From Bacteroides faecium (GTDB taxonomy: Bacteria; Bacteroidota; Bacteroidia; Bacteroidales; Bacteroidaceae), in assembly GCF_012113595.1 (NCBI RefSeq), contig NZ_CP050831.1:4278001-4342000 (forward strand): a stretch of 64,000 bases of DNA. Reading direction: 5' to 3'. Shown here piece by piece: positions 54,975 to 63,259 of the stretch. The position numbers and the translations under genes were made by a program. Numbering within the stretch: position 1 is the first letter of the stretch; each line of letters opens with the position of its first letter. The notes below the pieces were generated by a model. The model did no database searches, was not told the origin of the DNA, and worked only from the letters and a program-made list of their open reading frames with translations.

Positions 54975-55520
54975 ATGAATTTAAATCAATATACCGAGAA
55001 AAAAGAATATCGTTGGAAGCAACTTTTTTGGCGTTTTATTAATCATACTTTATTTCGTTGTATACCAGGCGTAAAACTGTATCGGGTACGAAACTCTATA
55101 CTCAAATTGTTTGGTGCTGATATCGAATGGCATTGTATGATTTATCCTTCGTGCACCATTTGGGCACCTTGGAATCTCAAGGTGGGTAAATACACTTGTA
55201 TTGGTCCGAATACGACCATTTATAATAAGGATAAAATCGAAATAGGTAGCAATTCTGTGGTTTCGCAAGGAACTTATCTCTGCACAGCTTCGCATGACAC
55301 GTCCGATCCTATGATGGCTCTTGTCACTAGGCCTATTACATTAGGAGATAGAGTATGGGTCGCTTCTGATTGTTTTATTGGACCGGGTGTTACTTTATGC
55401 GATGGGGTGGTATGTGCGGCAAGAGCAGTTGTTGTAAAAGACGTGGAGGCTTGGACGATAGTAGGCGGTAATCCTGCTAAGTTCCTTAAAAAGAGAATAT
55501 TAAAGGATAAAAACAATTAG
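54975..55520 (+). CDS. Hexapeptide-repeat acetyltransferase (WcaF-like)
   Basis: A cytoplasmic acetyl-CoA-dependent O-acetyltransferase of 181 residues. The left-handed beta-helix repeats include CTIWAPWNLKVGKYTCIGP and IEIGSNSVVSQGTYLCT. The active-site His is in CTASHD, and the acetyl-CoA part is RPITLGDRVWVASDCFIGPG and ARAVVVKDV, ending TIVGGNPAKFLKKR. It follows the acyltransferase fragment by 47 nt and starts the last glycan-modifying group of the locus. Confidence 0.92.
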   Translation: MNLNQYTEKKEYRWKQLFWRFINHTLFRCIPGVKLYRVRNSILKLFGADIEWHCMIYPSCTIWAPWNLKVGKYTCIGPNTTIYNKDKIEIGSNSVVSQGTYLCTASHDTSDPMMALVTRPITLGDRVWVASDCFIGPGVTLCDGVVCAARAVVVKDVEAWTIVGGNPAKFLKKRILKDKNN

Positions 55521-55523
55521 AAG

Positions 55524-56654
55524 ATGAATGTTGCAATTATAACTTTGCAGCCGTATGCGAATATGGGCGGTGTTCTGCAAGCATACGCTTTACAGAAAGT
55601 AGTGAAAGATATGGGACACAAGTGTTACCAACTGTGTTGGTGGACTATACCTTACCCCAAGGCAAAACTGCTTCAGCAATCTTTAGTACAATGTATGAAT
55701 TTGCTTCCTAAAGGTGTGCAGAAATGGATGTATTATCGATTGCCGGATGCTATTAATCGTCCGTTAAGTAAGGCTGTTATCTCAAAAAATACCTATCAGT
55801 TTATTTATAAGTATGTGAGCTACTATCCTAAACCGATATCTAAACTATTAGCAACGGATTTTGATGCCTTTATCACTGGCTCTGACCAATTATGGCGATA
55901 CTTTGAACGTACTTTTGACTGGCGTACTTTTCTTGATTTTACCCAAGACTGGGATGTGACTCGACTTTCGTATGCGGCTTCGTTTGGCAAAGACAATATT
56001 GATGATTATCCGAAAGCCTATAAAGAGGAGGTTAAAGTACTTTTGAAAAAATATAAAGCGATATCTGTTCGGGAGAAGTCAGGTATAGCTATTTGCAAAG
56101 ATGACTTGGGCGTGAATGCTATTCAGTTGATTGACCCCACTCTATTGTTGATGGCTGATGATTATCGGAAATTGGTAGCTGCGTATAAAAAAACGCTTAC
56201 TACCTATAAAGGTTTGATGTGTTATGTACTGGATGAGAGTGAATCGGTAAACAAATTAGTAGAAAAAATATCGAATGCAAAGGGGCTTGAAAGTTTTCAT
56301 ACTAATTCAAATATTGATGATAAATCATTGCCTCCTTTCGAAAGAATACAAATGCCTGTAGAACAATGGTTAAAATCGTTCGATGATGCAGATTGTGTTA
56401 TTACGGATAGTTTTCATGCTTGTGTGTTTAGTATCATTTTTCATAAGCCTTTCTTGGTGATTGGCAATAAGCAACGAGGTATGGCTCGTTTTGAGAGCTT
56501 GTTGGAACTGTTCGACCTTCAGTATTGTTTGGTCGACGAAGATCAGATTGATAATGTTCAAATGCCTGTCATTGATTATGCAGCCGTGGGTACAAAATTA
56601 AGAACCTTACAAGTAGCTGCATTCGAATATCTTAAGAATAATCTAATAAAATAA
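55524..56654 (+). CDS. Polysaccharide pyruvyl transferase family protein
   Basis: It has 376 residues. The N-terminal VAIITLQPYANMGGVLQAYA and the C-terminal CVITDSFHACVFSIIFHKPF, with the conserved DSFH, are the hallmarks of the family that adds pyruvate ketals to sugars. It precedes the F420-hydrogenase beta-like gene by 3 nt; this pair is common in Bacteroidetes polysaccharide loci. A pyruvylated or otherwise acidic capsule is the inference. Confidence 0.9.
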   Translation: MNVAIITLQPYANMGGVLQAYALQKVVKDMGHKCYQLCWWTIPYPKAKLLQQSLVQCMNLLPKGVQKWMYYRLPDAINRPLSKAVISKNTYQFIYKYVSYYPKPISKLLATDFDAFITGSDQLWRYFERTFDWRTFLDFTQDWDVTRLSYAASFGKDNIDDYPKAYKEEVKVLLKKYKAISVREKSGIAICKDDLGVNAIQLIDPTLLLMADDYRKLVAAYKKTLTTYKGLMCYVLDESESVNKLVEKISNAKGLESFHTNSNIDDKSLPPFERIQMPVEQWLKSFDDADCVITDSFHACVFSIIFHKPFLVIGNKQRGMARFESLLELFDLQYCLVDEDQIDNVQMPVIDYAAVGTKLRTLQVAAFEYLKNNLIK

Positions 56655-56657
56655 TGT

Positions 56658-57878
56658 ATGCCTACACTTTGCAAATATGAGGAATGTACGGGTTGTCAAG
56701 CATGTATTCAAGCATGTAAACATCAAGCGCTTCGACCTATTCAAAACCAACATGGATTTATTCACCCGTATGTTGACGAGAAGGCTTGTATTGAATGTGG
56801 CTTATGTGAGATTATATGTCCAATACTTAATTCAGTATGGGTTAAGAATAAGCTAGAACCACGCACTTTAGCAGCTTGGCACAAGGATATGGAGGTACGG
56901 TGGAAAAGTAGCTCGGGAGGAGCATTCTCTGCATTGGCAGATTATGTGTTGGAACAACGAGGAGTGGTATTTGGTGCTGCTGTTACTACCAAATGTAAAA
57001 TAAAACATATCGGTATTACGCAGAGAATGGAGTTGGATGCTTTGCGTCGTTCCAAATATGTGCAAAGTGATATAGGCAAAAGTTATATAGAGGCTAAGAA
57101 ATTTTTGCAAGATGGACGATTAGTATTATTTAGCGGGACTCCTTGCCAGATTGCAGGTTTATATGCTTTTTTGCGCAATCATCAATATGATAACCTCTAT
57201 ACGGTAGACTTTATTTGTCATGGTGTACCCTCGCCTTTTGTGTTTGAGGAGTATATTAAACGAATGGAAACGAAATATGGGTCTGATATAGTGAATATTA
57301 ATTTTCGAGATAAGCGAAATGGGGTTGAGGCAAATTTATTGATTGTTTTTAATACTCTAAAATCTGGCGTTAGGATAGAACGATTTAAGGATAATTCTTT
57401 TTATCATGGATTTATATCTAGTGTATTTCTTCGCGATAGTTGTTATAAATGTCAATATGCAACAATGCCAAGATATGCAGATATTACTCTGGCTGACTAT
57501 CGAAATATTGGTAATAAGAAAAAATTTGAGCATGAGAAAGAACGTCCACTTGGTTTCACTGGAGTGATGGTGAATAATGAACATGGAGAAGTTTTAATAC
57601 AGAACTCGGAAATTCAATATGAGGAGCGATACTTTGCTGAATTAGCCTCAAGTCAACCTCATTTGAAAGTACCTATTTCAAAACCTTCTTGCTCGGATGA
57701 TTTTTTTGAATGTTTGAAAAATGAAGGGTATGACAAAGCAGCCAAGCGTTTTCTACCAATGTCGATAAAGAAAAGAATAGAAATAGGAGCACGTATGTTA
57801 CTTGGGGTGAAGTTTTTTTATGCTTTAGGTAAACTTGTACGTATTTTGACTGGTAAACGTTCTTTATTTATTGAATAA
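56658..57878 (+). CDS. F420 hydrogenase/dehydrogenase beta-subunit-like Fe-S protein
   Basis: It has 406 residues. Two 4Fe-4S ferredoxin motifs are visible, Cys10-x2-Cys13-x2-Cys16-x3-Cys20 and Cys44-x2-Cys47-x2-Cys50-x3-Cys54. The FrhB-like N-terminal (WKSSSGGAFSALADYVL) and C-terminal (VLFSGTPCQIAGLYAFL, VDFICHGVPSP) domains follow. In polysaccharide loci such proteins sit beside pyruvyl transferases; a redox step on a sugar or its carrier is likely, but the reaction is not known. Confidence 0.9.
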   Translation: MPTLCKYEECTGCQACIQACKHQALRPIQNQHGFIHPYVDEKACIECGLCEIICPILNSVWVKNKLEPRTLAAWHKDMEVRWKSSSGGAFSALADYVLEQRGVVFGAAVTTKCKIKHIGITQRMELDALRRSKYVQSDIGKSYIEAKKFLQDGRLVLFSGTPCQIAGLYAFLRNHQYDNLYTVDFICHGVPSPFVFEEYIKRMETKYGSDIVNINFRDKRNGVEANLLIVFNTLKSGVRIERFKDNSFYHGFISSVFLRDSCYKCQYATMPRYADITLADYRNIGNKKKFEHEKERPLGFTGVMVNNEHGEVLIQNSEIQYEERYFAELASSQPHLKVPISKPSCSDDFFECLKNEGYDKAAKRFLPMSIKKRIEIGARMLLGVKFFYALGKLVRILTGKRSLFIE

Positions 57879-57880
57879 AT

Positions 57881-58780
57881 ATGAACAACACTATTGCCGC
57901 TATCATTTTAACGAAAAATGAAGCGAAACATATTGTACGTTGCATACAGTCGTTACAAGAGGTGTGTGATGAGATTATTGTAGTGGATTCATTTAGTATA
58001 GATAACACGTGTGAATTAGCTCAAAGTATGGGTGCGCGAGTGTATAAAAATCCATGGAAGAATTATGCTACGCAATTTAATTATGGGGTATATGAGTGTG
58101 ATATTCAATCGGAATGGATTTGGCGTATTGATGCTGACGAGTTTTTAGAGGGGGATTTAGGAAAGGTTATGAAGAAAACTTTGGCTATTTGTGTAGCAGA
58201 TGTAAATGGAGTGTATGTGCGTAAACGTATAGACTTCATGGGGCGTCCGTTGTTACATGGTGGTTGGTATCCATCATATCACTTAAAGGTGTTTCGTAAG
58301 GGACATGGTGACTGTGAAAATAGATGGATGGATGAGCATATCCGCCTCTTTGATGGTAAAGCGATCACTGTGAATGAAGGTAATCAGGTGGATGCCAATC
58401 TGAATGATTTGACTTGGTGGACGGAAAAGCATAACGGATATGCAACTCGTGAAATGGCTGATATGCTGATGATGGAGTATGCCATGGATGCTAAAGCACA
58501 GGAAGTAGTACCTAAACTTTTTGGAACGGAGGAACAGCGCAAACGTTGGCTAAAGATAAAATATATTAAGTCACCTCTCTTCATACGGCCTTTTGTCAAC
58601 TTTACTATCCGTTATATTTTGAAAGGCGGTTTTCTTGATGGAAAAGAAGGTTTCATCTGGCACATCTTACAAGGTTTTTGGTACAGAATGCTGGTGGATG
58701 CAAAGGTGTATGAGCTGAAGAAGCAATGTGGGTGGAATGAAGAAATGATAAAGACATATTTGAAAGAGAAATTCTTATGA
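57881..58780 (+). CDS. GT2 glycosyltransferase, LPS core type (WaaE/KdtX-like)
   Basis: It has 299 residues. AAIILTKNEAKHIVRCIQSL, IIVVDSFSIDNTCELAQSMG, the short acceptor segment WKNYATQFNYGV and the metal site RIDADEFL match the heptosyl/glucosyl II branch of GT2. It starts 2 nt after the Fe-S protein gene. Confidence 0.92.
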   Translation: MNNTIAAIILTKNEAKHIVRCIQSLQEVCDEIIVVDSFSIDNTCELAQSMGARVYKNPWKNYATQFNYGVYECDIQSEWIWRIDADEFLEGDLGKVMKKTLAICVADVNGVYVRKRIDFMGRPLLHGGWYPSYHLKVFRKGHGDCENRWMDEHIRLFDGKAITVNEGNQVDANLNDLTWWTEKHNGYATREMADMLMMEYAMDAKAQEVVPKLFGTEEQRKRWLKIKYIKSPLFIRPFVNFTIRYILKGGFLDGKEGFIWHILQGFWYRMLVDAKVYELKKQCGWNEEMIKTYLKEKFL

Positions 58781-58822
58781 TTTTTTGATATGTGTAGTGT
58801 CTTTGATGTATAATAAAAGTTT

Positions 58823-59578
58823 ATGAAAGTATCTATAATAACGTCGTGCTTTAATCGTGCGGCGACGATTCGTGGTGCCATAGAAAGTGTCTTGGCGCAG
58901 GATTATAATAATATAGAGTTTATTGTTGTAGATGGGGCGAGTACGGATGGTTCGTTAGAGATTATTAGAGAATATGAAGGCCGTATCTCAACTATTATTT
59001 CGGAGCCTGATCATGGAATGTATGAAGCAATCAATAAGGGAATTCGTGTGGCTACAGGTGATGTAATAGGGTTGTTACATTCGGATGATTTTTTCTATGA
59101 TAATGGGGTCATAAGCCGCATTGTAAAGCATATGAAGACTACTCGAGCAGATTTTCTGTATGGTGACGGACTTTTTGTGAATCCCGATAATACTGACAAG
59201 ATAGTACGTAACTGGATTGGCGGTAATTATCGTTTGTGGAAGGTACGTCATGGCTGGCTTCCATTACATCCTACTTGTTATATTCGGCGCGAGGTAATGA
59301 TGAGACTAGGTCTTTATAATGAGAGTTATAAGATTGCTGCGGATAGTGAATTGCTGCTGCGTTATCTTATTACGGGTGGACTCACGATAACCTATTTGGA
59401 AGAATATATTGTAAAGATGCGTATGGGCGGGCTTTCTACTGACAGAACTAAGCGTAAAAGGATGTGGGATGAGGATATACGGGTGTATGCTTCGCATGGT
59501 ATGGCTCCTACGCTGACAAAGCTAGAGAAAATGGCATGGAAAGTCCCACAGTTTGTATTAGCATTGTTGAAACGCTAA
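58823..59578 (+). CDS. GT2 glycosyltransferase (WcaE-like)
   Basis: It has 251 residues. VSIITSCFNRAATIRGAIES, FIVVDGASTDGSLEIIREY, SEPDHGMYEAINKGIRVATG and GLLHSDDFF are the colanic-acid-type GT2 pattern. The PDxGxYDAxNKG-like segment is especially diagnostic. It is the last intact transferase of the block. The 42-nt gap before it contains AGTGTCTTTGATGTAT, also seen in the decayed stretch near 37922. Confidence 0.92.
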   Translation: MKVSIITSCFNRAATIRGAIESVLAQDYNNIEFIVVDGASTDGSLEIIREYEGRISTIISEPDHGMYEAINKGIRVATGDVIGLLHSDDFFYDNGVISRIVKHMKTTRADFLYGDGLFVNPDNTDKIVRNWIGGNYRLWKVRHGWLPLHPTCYIRREVMMRLGLYNESYKIAADSELLLRYLITGGLTITYLEEYIVKMRMGGLSTDRTKRKRMWDEDIRVYASHGMAPTLTKLEKMAWKVPQFVLALLKR

Positions 59579-59620
59579 TGACCATCTTATGAAATGTGAA
59601 AGGAAATTATTAGATAATTT

Positions 59621-60326
59621 ATGAAAGGAATTGTTTTAGCCGGTGGTAGCGGTACACGCTTGTACCCCATCACTAAGGGCATCAGCAAGCAGTGATTCCC
59701 ATTTTTGATAAACCGATGATTTACTACCCTATCTCGGTGTTGATGTTGGCAGGTATCCGTGAGATATTGATTATTTCTACTCCGCACGACCTACCGGGGT
59801 TTAAGCGCTTGCTAGGCGATGGTAGTGACTATGGCGTGAGGTTTGAATATGCAGAGCAACCGTCGCCTGATGGGTTAGCGCAGGCTTTTATCATTGGCGA
59901 GGATTTTATTAGTGACGACTCAGCCTGCTTGGTGCTGGGTGATAACATTTTTCACGGCAATGGCTTTAGCTCCATGCTAAAGGAGGCGGTGCACACAGCG
60001 GAAGAGGAGCAGAAAGCTACGTGTTTGGCTACTGGGTGAGCGACCCTGAACGGTATGGTGTGGCGGAGTTTGATGATGAGGGCAACCGCCTGAGCATTGA
60101 GGAGAAGCCGGCACAGCCGAAATCGAATTATGCGGTGGTGGGGCTTTATTTCTACCCCAACGAGGTGGTGAATGTGGCTTGCCTGGAGGGCATTGCCTTT
60201 AGACAAGGATGGATTGATACCGACAAAATGCGTGAACCGGCAAAACCGATGTTGAAGAATCAATATGGACAATATCTGTTGCAGGTGGTAGAAGAAGTGG
60301 AACGCACAGGAAAGAGTAATTTATGA
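59621..60326 (+). pseudogene. rmlA: Glucose-1-phosphate thymidylyltransferase, broken by two frameshifts and a deletion
   Basis: It starts MKGIVLAGGSGTRLYPITKG and is clearly RmlA. A missing base after SKQ (near 59692) gives a TGA; a second missing base near 60018 shifts the frame before FGYWVSDPERYGVAEFD. A segment of roughly 70-75 residues, which normally holds the EITDxN and GRGxAWLDTGTH motifs, is absent between YPNEVVNVA and CLEGIAFRQGW. Both the catalytic core and dimer parts are affected, so the gene is dead. Its stop overlaps the rmlB start. Confidence 0.9.
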
Positions 60327-61441
60327 ATAAAAGAAATATTATCATTACCGGTGGCGCCGGATTTATTGGTAGCCACGTGGTACGCTTGTTTGTGAACAAG
60401 TATCCTGATTATCACATAATCAATTTGGATAAGCTGACCTATGCGGGAAATCTGGCTAACCTGAAGGATGTAGAGGATAAACCTAACTATACCTTTATGA
60501 AAGCGGATATCTGCGACTTTGAAATGATGTTGAAGTTGATGGAGGAGTATAAGGTGGATGGCATTATTCACTTGGCTGCTGAGAGCCATGTGGATCGTAG
60601 TATCAAAGATCCTTTTATCTTTGCTCGCACGAATGTGATGGGTACGTTGGCACTGCTACAAGCAGCTAAACTGTATTGGGAGGCTCAACCTGAAAAATAT
60701 GAGGGAAAACGTTTTTATCACATCTCTACAGACGAAGTATATGGTGCATTGGAGTTGACTCATCCCGAAGGTATGCAGTCTGAAATTTCCGCTCACGAGG
60801 TGTATGGTACTGAGTTCTTCAAGGAGACTACGAAGTATAATCCACACTCGCCCTATTCAGCTTCGAAGGCGAGTAGTGACCACTTTGTGCGTGCTTTCCA
60901 CGATACCTATGGCATGCCGACTGTGGTGACGAACTGCTCGAACAACTATGGGCCTTATCAGTTTCCCGAGAAGTTGATTCCATTGTTTATCAACAATATT
61001 CGTCACCGCAAGCCGCTACCAGTGTATGGTAAAGGCGAAAATGTGCGCGACTGGCTTTATGTGGTGGATCATGCAAGGGCTATAGACGTGATTTTCCACA
61101 ATGGTAAGGTGGCGGATACATACAATATCGGTGGTTTTAACGAGTGGAAGAATATAGATATTATCCATGTTATTATTAAGACAGTGGATAGATTGTTAGG
61201 TAATCCGAAGGGATATAGTGAGGAACTGATTACTTATGTAATGGACCGTATGGGACATGACTTACGCTATGCTATTGACTCTACGAAACTGAAGAATGAA
61301 TTGGGCTGGGAGCCTAGTCTGCAGTTTGAAGAGGGGATTGAGAAGACGGTGCAGTGGTATCTGGATAATCAGGAGTGGATGGATAATATCACCAGTGGTG
61401 CCTATGAGAACTATTACGAGGATATGTATAAGAATAGATAA
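60323..61441 (+). CDS. rmlB: dTDP-glucose 4,6-dehydratase
   Basis: It converts dTDP-glucose to dTDP-4-keto-6-deoxyglucose in the cytoplasm, the entry to rhamnose and other deoxysugars. It has 372 residues. The NAD motif GGAGFIG lies at 10-16, AAESHVDRS near 90, STDEVYG carries the catalytic Asp-Glu, and Tyr178-x3-Lys182 (SPYSASK) completes the SDR site. The upstream rmlA is broken and no rmlC or rmlD follows, so any rhamnose pathway would need genes elsewhere. Confidence 0.95.
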   Translation: MNKRNIIITGGAGFIGSHVVRLFVNKYPDYHIINLDKLTYAGNLANLKDVEDKPNYTFMKADICDFEMMLKLMEEYKVDGIIHLAAESHVDRSIKDPFIFARTNVMGTLALLQAAKLYWEAQPEKYEGKRFYHISTDEVYGALELTHPEGMQSEISAHEVYGTEFFKETTKYNPHSPYSASKASSDHFVRAFHDTYGMPTVVTNCSNNYGPYQFPEKLIPLFINNIRHRKPLPVYGKGENVRDWLYVVDHARAIDVIFHNGKVADTYNIGGFNEWKNIDIIHVIIKTVDRLLGNPKGYSEELITYVMDRMGHDLRYAIDSTKLKNELGWEPSLQFEEGIEKTVQWYLDNQEWMDNITSGAYENYYEDMYKNR

Positions 61442-61485
61442 GTATCTGTATGGAGGAGTATAAATAACTAATTATGAAAAGATAT

Positions 61486-61640
61486 GTAGGTCCCTGAACT
61501 CATGATAACTTTATGAGTTCCCTACACTATGTGGATTAGGAAGATACAGCGGTATATTCCTAATTTATTTCCCTCATGTCAGCATGAAAGCTGATATGTG
61601 TGTAAGGTATATCAACTGTCTGTGAAGATGGTTGATATAC
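61486..61640. repeat. Cluster of four hairpins downstream of the capsule block
   Basis: The 319-nt gap after rmlB has no supported gene but four consecutive inverted repeats: GAACTCAT/ATGAGTTC (61496-61520) with an outer GTAGG/CCTAC; ATTAGGAA/TTCCTAAT (61535-61564); a TCAGC/GCTGA stem with flanking CAT/ATG (61575-61598); and GTATATCAAC/GTTGATATAC (61607-61640). Only the last is followed, loosely, by T-rich DNA. They may end the capsule transcript or be recombination-related. Confidence 0.65.
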
Positions 61641-61733
61641 TCGTTTTATAGGGTATACTGTTTGGCGTTTAACTATTCTTCGAATTTCATAAAATAAAAA
61701 GAGGAAAATAAATTAGAATCAATATAAAAGAGG

Positions 61734-61742
61734 TAACTTTGC
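61734..61742 (+). promoter_or_regulatory. Promoter -7 box of the toxin-antitoxin remnant
   Basis: TAACTTTGC is an exact TAnnTTTG match 18 nt before the ATG at 61761, giving a very short leader. No clear -33 element was found. Confidence 0.45.
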
Positions 61743-61760
61743 AAAAAAACAAAGAAGCAA

Positions 61761-61961
61761 ATGTCAGAAGATTATTCACATAAAAAAGAAAGAAAGTCTG
61801 TACCTAAAACAGCTAAAGAGCAAGAGACTGCTTATTATTCCAGTATGTCTTATACAAAGGAAGCGCCTGATTATGTGAAAGAAGATATCCGTATAGGATT
61901 AGAACAATACAAAAGAGGGGAATGCCGTAGTGTTTCTACTTTTATGAATAAGTATAAATAA
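61761..61961 (+). CDS. Small antitoxin-like protein
   Basis: 66 residues, charged (SHKKERKSVPKTAKEQETAY) with an amphipathic helix (VKEDIRIGLEQYKRG) and the end SVSTFMNKYK. The small size and the directly overlapping RelE/ParE-like frame (TAATG) suggest an antitoxin. I do not recognise a specific family. Confidence 0.5.
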   Translation: MSEDYSHKKERKSVPKTAKEQETAYYSSMSYTKEAPDYVKEDIRIGLEQYKRGECRSVSTFMNKYK

Positions 61962-62140
61962 TGGGCCAGTATAATCTCATTATATCTCCTAGAACAGAAG
62001 AATGTATTGATTCTGTTATTGATTTTTTATTAATGGAATGGGGATTTCAAGTGCGGCAAAAATTTCTCTCAGAACTAAGACATTGTTTTAAAATTATAGA
62101 AATAAATCCTTTCGCTTTTCCTTATATACCGGATAGATGA
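61961..62140 (+). pseudogene. RelE/ParE-type toxin, truncated
   Basis: 59 codons: GQYNLIISPRTEECIDSVID, LLMEWGFQVRQKFLSELR and INPFAFPYIPDR match the first two thirds of ParE/RelE toxins, which usually have about 95 residues. A TGA removes the C-terminal strands that hold the active-site residues. Its start overlaps the antitoxin stop. It is probably inactive. Confidence 0.6.
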
Positions 62141-62191
62141 ATCCAAAGAATATAAGATTTTAGGTTTTTCATACCCGTATTGAAAAAATAT

Positions 62192-62452
62192 TTATCTCAA
62201 ATTCCTGAAATACGCCCGCACCTTCCGCATAATCTTAATCCCCATCATTACTCCATCAAAGACCGCCATCCCCGTATTGAACGACCGCATGATGGCATCC
62301 GCCTTATTAGTTGCCGGAGCAATCGGGGCAAATATCTCACGTGTCGTAGCAGTCATGGCTCTTTTCTGAGCATGAATCTCATTCAAGAGTTTCTTTTTGC
62401 GTTCGGCAATCTCTTCTAACGTAAATTTCTTTGGTGGTGTCTGCGCACTCAT
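62192..62452 (-). CDS. Small hypothetical protein, third gene of the envelope operon
   Basis: 86 residues, basic, starting MSAQTPPKKFTLEEIAERKK, with a Lys-rich helix and a short hydrophobic stretch (MAVFDGVMMGIKIM). I know no function. It lies 3 nt downstream of the holin-like gene and is probably cotranscribed with it. Confidence 0.7.
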   Translation of the reverse strand: MSAQTPPKKFTLEEIAERKKKLLNEIHAQKRAMTATTREIFAPIAPATNKADAIMRSFNTGMAVFDGVMMGIKIMRKVRAYFRNLR

Positions 62453-62455
62453 AAT

Positions 62456-62818
62456 TTATTTATTTGAATCGGTTAAAAATAAATTGGCGAGGAAGTTCAC
62501 CATCGGAGAGATGATGAGCTGCTTGCGGAAAATAATGACCAGGGCGATGAGGACAACATTGATGCCTGCAATGATGGCAAAACTTGCCATGAGCCCACCT
62601 ACCAATGGTTCCAAAATGTAAGCTAATGCGAAAAGCAAGTAAAACAGGGCCACCATGCCAAGGATAATAAGTACTAATATCATGATTAACGTTGAGAAAA
62701 GTATGGTTAACTTTTCCGTTAATTCTAATTTGGTATATTCTTTTTGAAGTTCTAAGTACTTCTTGAACTCGAAAAATAACTGCTGAAAATTCTCAATACT
62801 TTTATCGTCTGCAAACAT
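62456..62818 (-). CDS. Phage holin superfamily/Phage_holin_3_6-like membrane protein
   Basis: 120 residues: an amphipathic N-terminal helix (FQQLFFEFKKYLELQKEYTK), then two strong membrane segments (LIMILVLIILGMVALFYLLF and MASFAIIAGINVVLIALVII) and a short tail. It matches the common Bacteroidetes inner membrane protein that travels with YtxH. It is unlikely to be a real lysis holin here; an envelope or stress role is more likely. Confidence 0.75.
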   Translation of the reverse strand: MFADDKSIENFQQLFFEFKKYLELQKEYTKLELTEKLTILFSTLIMILVLIILGMVALFYLLFALAYILEPLVGGLMASFAIIAGINVVLIALVIIFRKQLIISPMVNFLANLFLTDSNK

Positions 62819-62849
62819 GGTCGCTCTGTTTTAGTCCTTTGTTACTCAC

Positions 62850-63059
62850 TTACTCTGCTATTTCTCCTTTCATTTCGGCTGCAATCTCATCCACGAGATT
62901 TTCCATTTCACTGCGGTTGAGCTTGATTCCTTTCTTACGGAGAATCTCGGCGATCTTATGACGGGTATCTTCTCCCTTTTCAGGAGCAAACAAAATACCA
63001 AGGGCTGCGCCTACGGCTGCACCACCCAAAAAAGCTGCTAATACATTCAATCCTTTCAT
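62850..63059 (-). CDS. YtxH domain small membrane protein
   Basis: 69 residues. The glycine- and alanine-rich membrane segment (AAFLGGAAVGAALGILFAPE) followed by KGEDTRHKI is the YtxH signature. Related proteins are general-stress or envelope proteins. It is the first gene of a three-gene minus-strand operon, with the -7 box TATATTTGT at 63099-63091. Confidence 0.85.
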   Translation of the reverse strand: MKGLNVLAAFLGGAAVGAALGILFAPEKGEDTRHKIAEILRKKGIKLNRSEMENLVDEIAAEMKGEIAE

Positions 63060-63090
63060 AATTTGTAATGTTTAAAATGATTACGATACA

Positions 63091-63099
63091 ACAAATATA
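63091..63099 (-). promoter_or_regulatory. Promoter -7 box of the YtxH operon
   Basis: The minus strand reads TATATTTGT, an exact TAnnTTTG match, about 30 nt before the YtxH start. No TTTG lies at the usual -33 distance. Confidence 0.45.
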
Positions 63100-63224
63100 A
63101 CATTTTTATCAAAAGGTTGTTCATGAAAACGAAAAAAAAGTGCTTAGTTTTATAATTCTTTTTTTCTTTTATGGTTTAATCTTATTTAACGGGCTTCGGA
63201 GACTAACCAATATGACTTAAGGCG

Positions 63225-63233
63225 TACTTTTGC
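63225..63233 (+). promoter_or_regulatory. Promoter -7 box of the SDR gene
   Basis: TACTTTTGC fits TAnnTTTG, 26 nt before the ATG at 63260. No clear -33 element is seen. Confidence 0.45.
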
Positions 63234-63259
63234 TACCGAATATTATAAACCAAAACATA

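Noticed and set aside
62456..62818. Prophage lysis gene
   Set aside because: The holin-like protein is not beside an endolysin or any phage gene; it groups with YtxH as an envelope operon.
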